Shown here: positions 11,705 through 29,800 of the stretch, piece by piece
Layout: the number at the start of each line of letters is the position of its first letter
Position numbering within the stretch: the stretch's first letter is position 1
From: Purshia tridentata
Taxonomy: Eukaryota > Streptophyta > Magnoliopsida > Rosales > Rosaceae
NCBI GenBank assembly: GCA_003254885.1
Contig: QANT01000965.1
Coordinates: 1 to 46,001 of the forward strand
DNA: 46,001 nucleotides
Direction of reading: 5' to 3'
Notes under the pieces: model-generated
The model's input: only the letters and a program-made list of their open reading frames with translations
The model's database searches: none
What the model was told of the DNA's origin: nothing
Position numbers and translations under genes: made by a program

Positions 11705-14700
11705 TAATCTGGCCTAATGTCGTATTATATACTCTGTCCGGCCTATAATGATCGATAAGGCATAGTTGTGATCTCTAGCTGTTATGTTTTCAAATTGAAG
11801 ACACTAATTATACAAAAGACAGTTAAATATATAGTCTTGTCTAAAGAATGACTTCAGTACACAAGACGACATGCATTGTATTAATTAACAATTCCAACTC
11901 ATAAAAACATGCATTAAGGACACATATATATAGCATATATGGGAGAATAATGATAATTATGGAGACCAAGGCACTTGAGATCACCCATCCATGAATTAGG
12001 GGATAGCTAGTGGTAGTGTTTCGATATCACTCAATATATAATAAGATCAAAATATATATGATCAATATAGGAAATGAAGGAGGAGTTAGAGGGGTCCCTT
12101 CTAAAATAAAAATAAATAAATAAATAAATAAAAAAGAAGGGGAGAGGGGTGCATAATATTGGGAGGCATTTCAAGTGTACAAGAAAGAAGTTAAATTTCG
12201 ATTATCGCAACATCTCAATTAATCTTAGTGATTAATTATGAGATCGAGTAATCAATAACGTTGTATAAAATCTTTAAACCTAAGTATATCTTTGTAAGAT
12301 TGTATTGAATGATTTATTTGTATATGCAACAAAATTACATACAAATATAGGAAGAGCCAATTAAATTAGCTAGTAATCAGAGCAAACGTACACGTACAGG
12401 CCGGTTAACTTTTTGTCTCTTGTGTATTGGTTATTTTTTTGTGTGCCATTTTCTGCATGTACGTGCAGGTAAAGATAACTAAGAAAAATGGTCGAATCCA
12501 CATCACATATATAATTAATTAGTTAGGTTTGCTAATTAACGTGAATAAGATCGACCAACAGTACATGATGTAGCTCCTAGTTTTTCAACTACGTTCCAAA
12601 TTAAACAGTCTGCTCAACGTCCTATACCGGTCTCAGAGAGTTGATGGAATTTAATTAACCACCTCCAACGATCTCTAGCTAGCTAATATTCATGTGCTAC
12701 CTATTCAAATTAATACTTAATTAATGTCTTAATTACTTTCCTTTCTTGCAATTGTCAATGCATGTTAAAACTCATTATATATGCCGGTAACCTACATCCA
12801 TATCCATAGAATGAATAGAAGTGAGATGATCAACATGCCACCTATTATTATTAACTAATATTAATTCCCATCTCTTATTTTTCTTTTTTATTCAGCTTAG
12901 GTCACGTGGGAAATAAGGCTATGGAACTAATATATATATATAGTCCTTGTCTAGAAAGAATATCTGCAAATTTTAAAATTTATAGATACCGATTTATTGC
13001 TGATAAGGCACTGACACAATGCTAATATGAATTGAATGTGTGCTACAGCACATCTGAATTAGCTGCCGCACATCTTGACACCATGTCTATATCACCCTAG
13101 AAAAAAAAAAATTGTGGAATTCATCTTAAAGAAAGACTGTATATATATATATATGATGTGAACACATCAACCTGAGTAGACTTGATTTCTGAGGACCTAT
13201 CTTAATTATAGACCTTATCACGGAATACAATTAGAAAGTCAGAGAGCCAAGTCACTTGGCATATGGGTTTGTAGGGTAAAGGAGAGCTAGCTAGCTTATA
13301 TATACAAAATGAATATTATATATACATATGCATATGAGCATATATCGTTACCAAAATTTGGTGGATATGGTAGAAATGTCTTTATATTAGGTTTTAGTTG
13401 GACCTTCTTCCCTTATTTAAGTGTTATATATAAACAACTAATTATAAGACACACTTCATAATTAAATAAACATTATTTATTGGTAATTAAGACTACTTGC
13501 TAGACACAATTCATCCGATTGTTACAAGTTTTCTTTTATTAGGATTTAAATTGAAAAACAATACAAATTAGAGAATTCAAATCCCTTTTATCATAAAATG
13601 TATATGTATATGATCATTACTTCACTATATATACACTACACCAATTAGAAATATTAATGTATACTATATAGTATTAATTGGTAATTTCATACTGTCGATC
13701 GACATACATGCTATATATGTTTCCTAAGCCTATCACGTACCTTCATTTCTCATCAAATTTCATATGAACAATTTTACAAGAGATGAAGTCAGACAGAAAA
13801 AAAAAGGTGACAAATTAAGAGTAAGTCAGAGCTCAAAATGGTTTAAATTGCAGTCAAACTGTTGAATAGTATAGAGTAAGCCAGAGGTACACGCTTGGCT
13901 TTCTCATTCGTTTTCATTTTTGATCAGCTTCCATACATGTAACACAAATCTGATTAAAATCATTAAATGAGGTCAAGCAAGAAATCAAAAGAATTAAGTT
14001 CTAAATTGCCGGCTAGCTTGTGAGTACCACTCATATACGACAGATGCAGAAAGCAGAATAGCCCACACAAAATATTGTTTATTTAATTAATTGTTAATCA
14101 ACGTTAGTAGTAGTGCAAGTGGTCAATTAATTGGTGATCGATCATTAGGGAATAGCATATCTATATATATAATAGTGCTAGTTGCAGGCTTAATATATAT
14201 AAGCAGCTAGTATATAATACATGCAGTATATGCTTGATGACATGCTTTAGACAACGACGTGCATCCACGGGTTTTGAGTTTAGGCGATGGTAGGAGGCCA
14301 ACCTAGCTAGCTACCTAATTGTATATGTTCTCATTCAGTCTGTGAGTTGTGAAAGGGGTCTGATTAGTTGACCCTAATTCTTCGGAATTAGAATAACGAA
14401 GTAAACATCTACAAGAAATTATTCATCAATTAATCTTTTTGGCATTATAATGTGATGCACATAAATATGATTATAATGTGATGAAGAAATAGACTCTAAT
14501 GTAACAAACGAGCCCTTATATTCTTCTTTTGACTCTCTAAACCAATATCATTCGTTTATGAACATTTTTTATTTTTTATACCATAATATATGTTCAAGTA
14601 TTATAGAGTCATAGACAGCTGCTTGAGGCTTACAAGGGGCGTCCACCTCCACTCAACTTCTTTTTTTTGAAAAAACAATTACACGTTTTGTTTGAGAAAA

Positions 14701-15290
14701 CATGGGCGTCAGCTGTTTGTTGGCTGGCCTCTCTTATACTTTGGGTTTGGATCTTGATTGCTAGACTTTGGACACCCCCCAAGCCCATATTGGGGACTAT
14801 GGGCTCTTCGGCCCAAAGTATCAATAAGGGTCCTCACTCTTCACACCATCAAACGAAGGGCTGGTTATTCCGACCATCCAAAATGAATGAGTTGACTACC
14901 TTAAGTTAGTGAGGCTGGGTTGGGAACTTGGGAGCTAAGAATTAAATTTCAAAATTTCTATTTTTTTAAGTCTCCAAATATTATTAAATTAAAATTATTA
15001 AAATTATATGAAAAGTGTTTTAGTCTAAATTTCTACCAAAGTTAAAATTCTTTCGAAATTTTCATATTTTAAACCCTTTCAAATTTTATTGAAATCTCAA
15101 ATTTAATTCTTTAGTTGGAAAGGGTGGATTTTGTGTTTTTATTTTTTTCATTTAATTTAATAGGAGTAAAATAGAAAAAATTAGGAAAAAATATTGGATT
15201 TCAATCTTCTCCTAACCTAAACTTTAATGCCACGTGTCCAAACTAAGCGCAGCAATTTAGGGCTGTCGCCACATCAAAAAGCTCTTTAAG

Positions 15291-16007
15291 GGCCCGTTTG
15301 TTTTACAGGACTGTCTTGGTATGGACTAACTATAGGGACTGGCATGGATTGGCTTGGCATGGACTAAGTTAGCTAAGAACTGTCTTTATGTTTGGTGCAA
15401 TGTAGGACTAAAATAATAAAAATCAAAATTTGCCAAAAAGGAACCCTAAAATCTAATTCATCACTCTCCTGTAAAATCCCATCATATGTAGACCATCAAA
15501 GCCAAACCCCAAAAAACCCAAACTCAATACACAACCAAACATGAACAAAATAAAAACAAAAACATGAAGAATCCATAAACTAAATGCAAAAATGAACAAG
15601 ATCATAAAAGCCCAGAAACTCAAATAAGAAGATATAAATTCTTGAAATAAAATAAAATTCGTACAAGCTTATGCAAGAGGGCTCAAATCCCAGGTCGCAC
15701 TTGCTTGGCTTCGTCTACAGCAGCAGAGGCAGCCATTAGATGAGCAAAAGTGAGAGAGTGAAGGGTAGGAGGTGGTGGATTTGTGGTGAGGCAGGAAGAA
15801 AAAGAGGAAGACGAGAGAAGACAAGGAAAAAAGGAGTTCTTAGCTAAACCCCTACTTTCTGATGGGTTTCACTAAGCCCACCTAAGGAAGCTCATTTAAG
15901 TTGAATAGGACTCCCTAAGGCCCATTTTTTGAAACCTAAGCTCACCAAACATAAGCTTAAAGTCTTAATTAAGCCAATCCTTGTTAAGAAGGTAAAACAA
16001 ACGGGCC
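15291..16007. mobile_element. Inverted-repeat DNA transposon (MITE-like) next to the AlaRS promoter
   Basis: The ends are a perfect 16-bp inverted repeat: GGCCCGTTTGTTTTAC at 15291, and its complement at 15992-16007. Weaker similarity continues inward, with GGATTGGCTT and TATGTTTGGTG in both arms. The element is 717 bp, has no transposase frame, and carries a purine-rich internal stretch (15730-15835). I could not find a convincing target-site duplication, so I leave the superfamily open; GGGCCCGTTTG-type ends occur in several plant MITE groups. It ends about 60 bp before the TATA box of the synthetase gene. Confidence 0.7.
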
Positions 16008-16066
16008 TGATAGTTAATACGTGGACCTCTTTAATAAAAGGCTTATCCTCTCCCTTCTCTCCAACG

Positions 16067-16074
16067 TATATAAA
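16067..16074 (+). promoter_or_regulatory. TATA box of the alanyl-tRNA synthetase gene
   Basis: TATATAAA lies 75 nt before the ATG at 16142, giving an expected transcription start near 16100. The proximal promoter that remains between this box and the transposon at 15291-16007 is only about 60 bp; it contains an ACGTGG word at 16018-16023. Confidence 0.65.
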
Positions 16075-16141
16075 CGCCCATTTGAATCTCACTCACTACT
16101 CACTAGTCACTAGACAACCACATTTATTTAGAAAGACAGCC

Positions 16142-22193
<6,052 letters not shown>

Positions 22194-23261
22194 AGTCATT
22201 CATGCTTGCATGTCAAGAGTTTCTCATGTTGGCTTGCAGGATCACATTGGGAAACAATCCTTGTTGAAGGCTCCAAAGGATTTTTGTCTTCACAACCAGT
22301 AGGGTTATGAATACGCATTTTCTTTCACATACCAAGATGGCAGTGAGTTGAGACAATACATCTATTTTGGTGTCCAAGGGTAAAACTGAAACAAATTGGT
22401 CCTGTGACCCCTGAGCAGGTTTTCAAAATAAAACCAAATCAGATATACTGTTGACACAAAGAGAAGGCATTAAAACATCTTTCAAACCGCATATTCTTTC
22501 GCTGAGTATAGGAATTTGTTTTCAGAAGTTAAATAATAACTGTAAATTATTTTACTGCAGAATGTACTGATACTCTTTTACTTACCTTACATGCATATTA
22601 TCTTGCATGCTAAAATTAATATGTATTGGTTTGGGTGAATTTGAAATCTGAAGTTTCCGATATGATTTCTTTTCCAGAATTGGACAATGCTTCATCAAGC
22701 AGCTAATTTGCAATGTTTATGAATTGTTTCTTAAAATCAAAGAGAAGGATATCAGATTTGAAATAATTGGCATGTCTCCCCAGTCCAGCTTTTGTGATAA
22801 TTGATAATTCAAAATATGAAGGAAACAAACATGAGCTCAGACTTGCTTCCATTACGTTTGGTGAGATGGTGCTAACGGCCCCAAGTGGCATAGTCTGCAG
22901 ATAACCTTTCTGGTGACATAAACTAGTGCAACTCTAGTGTAAACCCAGCTCCTAACATGAGATCTTTACTAAGTTTACTCATCTTCCATAAACTAAATTA
23001 AACACAATTGGACAAATATGTATGATTTCCTCCCATTTTTGGGACCATTTTCATTAAAATAAAAAGTTGGGTAAATCATGGTACACCTGCTTCTCAAAGA
23101 AACTAGTTAGGTACTTAGTTACCAAAAAAAAATTAAAATTTACAATTGTTGGGGTGACCCTTGTAACAAAATTTTAATTAACAAAATTATCGAAAATAGA
23201 AGATTAAAGAAAAGACGAATTCATTTCCAATTCAAAGAAAAAAAAAAAGCAAAGACCAATT
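22194..23261. other. 3' flank of the AlaRS gene
   Basis: The first few hundred bases are probably the 3' untranslated region. I see no further exon: the ending SEKAS before the stop matches the usual C-terminus of the family. The rest, up to the pseudogene, is AT-rich and without recognisable genes. Confidence 0.55.
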
Positions 23262-23934
23262 AGTGCTGTGCAACATTCTGTCGATTCTAAATTGAACTTC
23301 AAAGTATGCCCTCCTAAACAGTCATTGCTATTGAAGTTGTCTTTCAAGGAACACATGGCTTCTCAGAACAAATGAGCTAGGATTACTCATGTAGGTTTTT
23401 ATTTCAGATTATAGAAGATCATTTGCGTGCAATTGTACATCTTATATCAGACGGCGTTGTTCCATCAAATGTTGGGAGAGGTTATGTTGTTCGCCGGCTG
23501 ATTAGAAGGGCAGTTCGTACTGGTACGTTGCTTGGTCTAAAGGAGGATTGTCCGGGAAACCTTGAAGGAGCATTTTTACCTGCCATTGCAAAAAAAGTAA
23601 TAGAGATGAGTGCCAAAACAAATCCGGATGTAAAAGAAAGAGCACTCCACATTTTTTAGGAGTTGAAAAGGGAAGAACTTAAATTTGCGAAGAATTTGAA
23701 GAGAGAGAGAAAAAGCTCCACCAAATGCTACAAAGTGCAAAAACAAGTGGGACTAATTGCTTGTCTGGCAAAGATGCATTTCTCTTGTATGATACATATG
23801 GGTTTCCTGTTGAGAAATGGCTGAAAGATGTGAGGTAGGCATAGATATGGGTGGTTTTGGTATTGAAATGGAAAACCAAAGAAATCACTCTTAGGCTGCG
23901 CGTATTAAATGATGTTGGACTTTCCATGAGACAC
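23262..23934 (+). pseudogene. Partial duplicate of the alanyl-tRNA synthetase gene (exon 8 end, intron 8, part of exon 9)
   Basis: From about 23262 the sequence follows the parent gene at 18815-19500. It has the last codons of exon 8 (LNFK against LNLK), an intron of similar length and sequence, and exon 9 from 23408 ([16 protein letters not shown] against IIGDHLRAIVYLISDG). The exon 9 copy carries GAG to TAG at 23657-23659, several small deletions after about 23690 that shift the frame, and stops matching near 23934. No promoter, start region or other exons are present. Because the intron is kept, this is a DNA-level duplication rather than a processed copy. It cannot make a synthetase; it includes no catalytic motif 2 or 3 and no editing domain. 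Confidence 0.9.
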
Positions 23935-25381
23935 TGACTAGCAAGCTCTGTCGCTCATCATACATACATGTTCATTCCTAGTTTGTATGTGTTTTATAAT
24001 TACTGGGGTACCTAATTTGTTTTCTTGAACAATATATGTATGTTCATTTCTGCACTTTCAAAATTAAATTCTCTTCACAATCCTATATAGTGGCTTGATT
24101 GCTTTGTGCAGAACTTGAGCATGTGCATGGACCAGGGTATTACTTTCATGTAAGGATAGCAAAGTTTTCACCATGTTTCTAACGCTGCATCATCATAATC
24201 AACATGAATTCAGTTTCATTATTTTGGATTCGTTTGAGATTTGGTAAAATGTCTAATGAACTACCAACTTAGATGTAATGGGGATAAATCATATATATTA
24301 TAAGTTTAAATGTCTTGCAACAATCTGTTATACAGGTGATGTCTTTCTTCTAAGATATCCTCCACATGGTCCAAATAGAGACCCCCAAGAAATCTGCTTT
24401 GCTTGATTTTCTTCACATGGTTTGGGATTTTGCTAGGTTGTACTACTTCTAATTCCTTTGTGTGTGTGTGTGTGTTATCACATTAGTTAAATTTGAAAAG
24501 AAATTCACGGTCAGTCTAAAATATGAATAAATGAAATAGTACCACACTAATTAAAATTCAGAATTTTGAAATTTGTATTGGTTTTACTTTTACTGCAAAC
24601 CATTAAACTTGTGAGCATATATAATATAACACTCACCAATGAATATATGTAATTCTGAGTTTCCATCAACTATATAAGCAATGAATCTACAAAAAAATTG
24701 CTATATAGTTTAGTTCACCTTAGGCTCCTTAGCTGTGCTAGATTTGGCAGTATTCATTTCTTGCTTAACATGTGGGACATAGGTTGATTTTGTTCTTATC
24801 TTCCTACTCAATCATCAGATTCACCAAACTTACCATCTCACACGTTCTTTCCTTTTTGTGTTCTTCTGTTTACTTTCTTTTACTTTTTCCTCTGAATAAA
24901 ATTTCCTTTATGTTCTTCTGTTTCCTTTTTTTTCTTTTGGACAAAATCTTCTTTTTCTTTCTTAATTTGGGTAATTTGACCGTCCACCCCCACCAAAAAG
25001 ACAATCCAAAACGCCATTAAAGAACCAATAAAAATTGAAAAAAGACATGAAGTGCCTCTTTTTTCCCAATTCTCAAAGTATGAGACTTGTCTTAAAAGTT
25101 CAAAAAAATGTGTCCCCTCCCTAACATAGCCTTCCACATTTCGACTGCAGAATGACACATAAATGCATTCACAGCAGCACAAGTCTCATGTCTAAACAGC
25201 ACCAACCCCTTCTCAGCAATTGTCTATCTCCTTCATTCTTATCTAATTGTGAGAGCCTTCTCACAATATCCCACATAATCAAATAACAAACAAACCCGTA
25301 TGCATAAAATAAGTCCAACCTTTTTTAGCACATGCTGACCTGTATTTCACACTCTCCTCTGTCTAACTCTAACCTATACTC
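23935..25381. other. Intergenic and promoter region of expansin-like A copy 1
   Basis: No gene is seen. From about 24341 the DNA is related to 28223 onward and forms the upstream arm of the tandem duplication. A TG microsatellite lies near 24460-24475. A pyrimidine-rich stretch (24845-24960) is present here but not in the second copy. Confidence 0.55.
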
Positions 25382-25389
25382 TATATATA
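25382..25389 (+). promoter_or_regulatory. TATA box of expansin-like A copy 1
   Basis: TATATATA lies 62 nt before the ATG. The same element, preceded by related sequence (CACATGCTGACCTGTA), is found in the second copy, so the core promoter was duplicated with the gene. Confidence 0.65.
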
Positions 25390-25443
25390 CCACCATGGCT
25401 TTCTTTTCCTTTTGTCATAACTTTCTGAATTCTGATCAGCAAA

Positions 25444-26952
25444 ATGGCTTTGTTTCTTTGCTTTCTCTTCTTTCTCATCTCATCTGCAGCTGCTTGTGAT
25501 CGTTGTGTGCAACAAACTAAGGCAGCCTATTTCTCCAATTCCTCTGCTCTTTCATGTGAGATCATCATCAATCACAATCTCTTTACCCTTTTGTTAATTT
25601 GTCTGTTTGATTAAGACCCAGTTGATGATTTTGTGAATTATGAAGTGGGTTAATCTTGTTTTGTGGATTTAATTCAGCTGGGGCTTGTGGGTATGGTTCT
25701 TTGGCGTTGGGATTTAGTGGTGGACACCTTGCAGCTGGTGTGCCTTCCCTTTACAAAGATGGAGCTGGTTGTGGTGCATGCTTCCAGGTACTATATAATA
25801 TACACTTGACTTAAATTTTCTTCTTTAATTTGTTGGCTGAGTTTCTATGTCATACATTGTATTGATTTGGACCGTCTTGGCAGATGAGATGCAATAACTC
25901 AACTCTTTGTACAAAAGAAGGGACCAGAGTCATTTTAAGTGATCTCAATCACAATAATCAAACAGATTTTGTTCTCAGCAGCAGAGCTTTCAGGGCTATG
26001 GCTCACAAGAGTTTGGACCGTGACATTTTGAGACATGGGATTGTGGACGTGGAGTATAAGAGGTAAGCATATACAAGAATTTACTTAGAAACTTCATTAA
26101 TTTTCAGCAGAATTTAGGAACATCCTTAATTAATCACAACCCTTGGGCCCAAATAATAATATAAAAGTATAACAAATTGGCATTTTCTGAAATTCATAGT
26201 CTTTTTTATTTTTCTCTGGTTTTGGTATTCAGCATATAAAACAGACCAACTTTCAAATAATGGGTCCTCCAGACAAAAACCCTGCCACATATATTAATGC
26301 TACAAACGGTCTAAAACATACAAAATAAAAGTTATTTTCTTTGGGCATGACCGCATGAGGTGGCATGTGATATTAAGGGTGATTCACAGTTTAATACATT
26401 TTATAGATCATCTTTATATTAATTCAATACAGAATTTTTTTGTTTCCTATTTTTGGGTTGTATGGAACAGGGTACCATGTGAATACAAGAACCAAAACTT
26501 AGCCTTGCTTGTGGAAGAATCAAGCCAAAAGCCACATTACTTGGCAATCAAAATTCTATACCAAGGTGGTCAGACAGAAATAGTAGCCATTGATGTTGCT
26601 CAGGTTAGCCCAAAAATTCACATTTATCATTGAAAATGCATGCCCCATTTGATTTTATCCAACCATTCTCATTCACATTGTGTATGCTTTTGCCAATTGA
26701 TCTTCTTAGGTTGGTTCTTCAAATTGGAGTTTCATGTCTCGAAATTATGGGGCAGTCTGGGACACAAGTAGGGTTCCAGCCGGTGCGCTACAATTCAGGT
26801 TGTTGGTGACGGCAGGGTTCGATGGGAAGTGGATTTGGGCACAGAATGTGCTTCCTGCAAACTGGAAGCCTGGGATGGTATATGACACAAAGGTTCAAAT
26901 TAATGATATTGCACGAGACGGTTGCTCTTCTTGTGATGATGGGAGTTGGTAA
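25444..26952 (+). CDS. Expansin-like A protein, copy 1
   Basis: Five exons: 25444-25555, 25678-25787, 25884-26062, 26471-26603 and 26710-26952, giving 258 residues, the usual EXLA length. Residues 1-17 or so are a hydrophobic signal peptide ([17 protein letters not shown]), so the protein is secreted to the cell wall. The mature start has the EXLA-type CDRC motif, then [10 protein letters not shown] and [15 protein letters not shown], the six-cysteine double-psi barrel domain. The region where true expansins have HFD reads [10 protein letters not shown], so the catalytic-like His-Phe-Asp is missing, as known for EXLA. The C-terminal beta-sandwich (CBM63-like) domain holds LLYQGGQ-like [27 protein letters not shown] and [16 protein letters not shown]. 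The end, [10 protein letters not shown], is the family's C-terminal extension. It is one of a tandem pair with the gene at 29801-31257. EXLA wall-loosening activity has not been firmly shown, so its function is open. Confidence 0.95.
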
Positions 26953-28222
26953 TGAGCCAAGGATGGTGTTGCTGCTTCGCTGCATACACATTTGATTCAA
27001 CATACACTAAAATCAATTCATTTGCATAACTTTAAACATTAGGAAATAGGTGCATGAATTGGGAGTAAAGATTTATTTATGTTAAGGGATTACTTTTTCA
27101 ACTTTGATACTTAAACTCTTCAGTTGTAATGTAACATGTAAAGTTCATGTTATGTTATATATAGGCCACTGAATTTTATAAGCTTACGAAGAAATCTTCT
27201 CTTAAAGATTATTGGCCAATTGATCATACTAACAATTTTTAAAAATCTGCAGAATTTTGATTGATACAAGCAGTTATATGAAGCAAAAATATCTCTTACA
27301 AAGAAACTGAGTGTCCACATTGAAACCCAACCAGAATGAAATCAGCGCACATATCAGCTCAAATTTAAGTAGATATGATATGACAATAAACTTATTATTA
27401 GTAAGAATTGAACATGCAATATATTACAGTCAACGGTTTAACATCTCATTCCAAAGCCAATGCTCAAACACCAATATCAATTTCAAAACAATTCAAATAT
27501 CACAAAGAAGAAGTCATTTAAAGAGTGCTGATCAATACCGAGTTGACCAAAAAGAGAGACTTGACTGTACGGAAATGGTTCTCAGTTTATGGTTAGGATC
27601 CTGAGGGATCATATATAATGAATATGAACAAAAGAGAGACGCCTGTATCTCTCCATTCCCTCCTCTCTTGATTGTATCAGTTTGGGTTTGTTGAAATGCC
27701 TGATTCCTTAATTACGTAGTTTGTGAATTTTGTTTTTATCTTAAGCATATTCATGGCTCGATTAGTAATTTCCTCCAAAACCAAAGCTAATCAATCATAT
27801 GCCTTCGACTGGATATATATTGTCCATTCATATGGTCAGGCACTATGTGGAGGATGCTTGTTATGCAAGCGAGATTCCTTCTTGGTCAAGTTTGTGATGA
27901 TTTGGGAAAGAAATCGACCATGTCTTATTTATGTTTTTGGTTAAGTAGCATGCTTGGTCGTGGTGGTTTCCTTATGGCTCAAGTAAGTGTCTGAAGTGTC
28001 GATCTGTCACTTGGCCTATATGTATTTTCTATATGAACCCGGGATAGACACACAAGTATGTTTTAGGTAATGAATTCTATTTACTAATTGTGATAGAACT
28101 TTAATGTTTATGGTTGCTAATACCCTTTTTATTGTGGTTTGGTGTTTTGATGGAGCTTAATGTGCAATTTTAATGGTTAGATGATGATAATGATGATTTA
28201 ATAGTCCATAATACCATACATT
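26953..28222. other. 3' flank of expansin-like A copy 1 and spacer between duplicated units
   Basis: The first 230 bases match the 3' flank of copy 2 and are probably untranslated region. From about 27186 to 28222 I see no counterpart elsewhere in the window and no convincing gene. Open frames at 27311-27604 and 27723-27944 have no recognisable protein. Confidence 0.55.
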
Positions 28223-29739
28223 TGATGACTTTCTTCAAGGATATCTTCCACATGGCCCATATAGATCCTCAAGGAATCTGCAGCCTTGCTTCATTTTCTG
28301 CACATGATTTGGGGTTTTGCGACGTTGTATCATTAATTTGTTGGGTGTTTCTTAAGGGACGATATTCAGATTTCTGCTGTGCCTCCATTTTCAGGCAGCT
28401 GGAACCAGTAGCTTTGAATTGTGTTTCATAGTGGTATACAGTCAGTGAATGATGATGCAAAACGCAGCTGTTTGTTGAAAACGATGGCTTCAATGCTGTC
28501 AATTAGCTTTGACTTTGAAAAAGGATTGAATTATTAGGCAGTGAAAGGTAGGTAACGGATGCAAATGCGAGTAACATTGCCTTCGATAATTTATTAGAAT
28601 ATGACATGTCCATCAAGATACGAACAAATAAAATTTGTAACATTGGTTGAAATTTAAGTGTAAGAGTTTATTTTGGTGTTTCTAGCATTACTCGGATACC
28701 CATAGAAATAACATAAACAACCTTTTCCAATGCACAGTGTAATACTGAGTTTGCATCACAATCTAATTAAATGAATCTTTTGTAAATTGTTCACCTAAGT
28801 TCAATTTAGCTGTAAATAGCTTGGCAATATTCATTTCTTGCTTGACAAGTGGGGTTTGCGTAGTCTTTTGTTCTTATCTTCCCACTCATAAAGAAGCAAT
28901 CATCATATTCAGCAAACTTATCATCTCACACGTCCTCATCTCCTTTTAGTTTTTGTGTTTCCTTTTTATTTGTTTCTTAATTTGGGACCATGCTTACGCG
29001 TAAGCATATATGCATCGCATCATCTTCATGAATATCACATAAAATGCCAAGCTTCCTAGTCATTTGGACCCCTTCACTACCAGAAACACCCTTTAAGATG
29101 AAAACTATTTTTATGTGACGATAAAATTGCGTCAGTATTACAAGTTCAATGAAAAGATAACATGTACTTAATATCAAATCTTAAACTTCAAATTTAACAT
29201 TACCATTACACTATAATTTTTATTCAAAACGGCATGAAGTAAAGAATCAATAAAATTTAAGAAATGACACTAAGTGCTTCAAAAATGTGCTCTAAGATTG
29301 GAATCCAAGTGCAGGAAAATTATATATATAAATAATAATTATTTAATTAGATGATCCTTTTCTTTTTCAAAGTATGAGTCTGTTGAAAATCGAAGAAGTT
29401 ATGAAACTTGTCCTACAAGTGCAAAAAGTTTGTCCCCTCCCCTATTATATCCTTCCACTTGTAGACTGCAGAATTGACACACAAATTCATACGCAGAAGA
29501 ACAAGTCTCATGTTCACAGCCAAAGAGTCGGTTTCACCCAAAAAAAAAAAAAAAAAGAGGCAAAGAGTCGGTGAGTGGTGGTGACAGACCCCATGACCCA
29601 TCATCCCATTTTTCTCTGTTCCGCGTTATCACCAATTGCCTGTCTCTTTCCCACAATATCACACAGAGAACATAAAATAAGTCAAAGCTTTTTCAGCACA
29701 TGCTGACCTGTACTCCATGACACACGATACTCTCTACTC

Positions 29740-29747
29740 TATATATT
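29740..29747 (+). promoter_or_regulatory. TATA box of expansin-like A copy 2
   Basis: TATATATT lies 61 nt before the ATG, the same place as in copy 1. One base differs from the copy 1 box (final T instead of A). Confidence 0.6.
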
Positions 29748-29800
29748 CCCCCTGGCTTTCTCTTCCTTTTCTCATAACTTTCTCAATTCTGATCAGCAAA

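Larger units (their letters stand above)
10996..15290. other. Intergenic region, AT-rich, no gene recognised
   Basis: Apart from the promoter of transporter copy 2 at its left end, I see no exon-like sequence, tRNA or known microRNA in these 4.3 kb. There are several simple repeats, including a TA run at 11682-11704, an AAAT run near 12105-12135 and further TA tracts near 13140 and 14160. A short open frame at 14667-14909 overlaps a patch with palindromic words (GGGCTCTTCGGCCC) that resembles degraded repeat DNA rather than a gene. Confidence 0.6.
24341..27185. repeat. Tandem segmental duplication, unit A
   Basis: Unit A contains expansin-like A copy 1 and about 1.1 kb upstream. It matches unit B (28223-31480) in coding exons, introns, the promoter and the 3' flank up to TGTAACATGTAAA. 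The upstream anchor is a patch of about 100 bp starting GATGTCTTTCTTCTAAGATA here and GATGACTTTCTTCAAGGATA in unit B. The 27186-28222 stretch between the units is not shared. Confidence 0.85.

Noticed and set aside
14667..14909. Open frame of 80 codons
   Set aside because: No splice context or recognisable family; overlaps palindromic, repeat-like DNA.
10996..15290. Search by eye for common plant microRNA sequences and tRNAs
   Set aside because: No match to the mature microRNAs I could recall and no tRNA-like cloverleaf was noticed; a computed scan could still find one.
22194..22302. Possible extra C-terminal exon of AlaRS after a GC-type donor at the stop
   Set aside because: The frame ending SEKAS matches the usual family C-terminus and length, so no further exon is needed.
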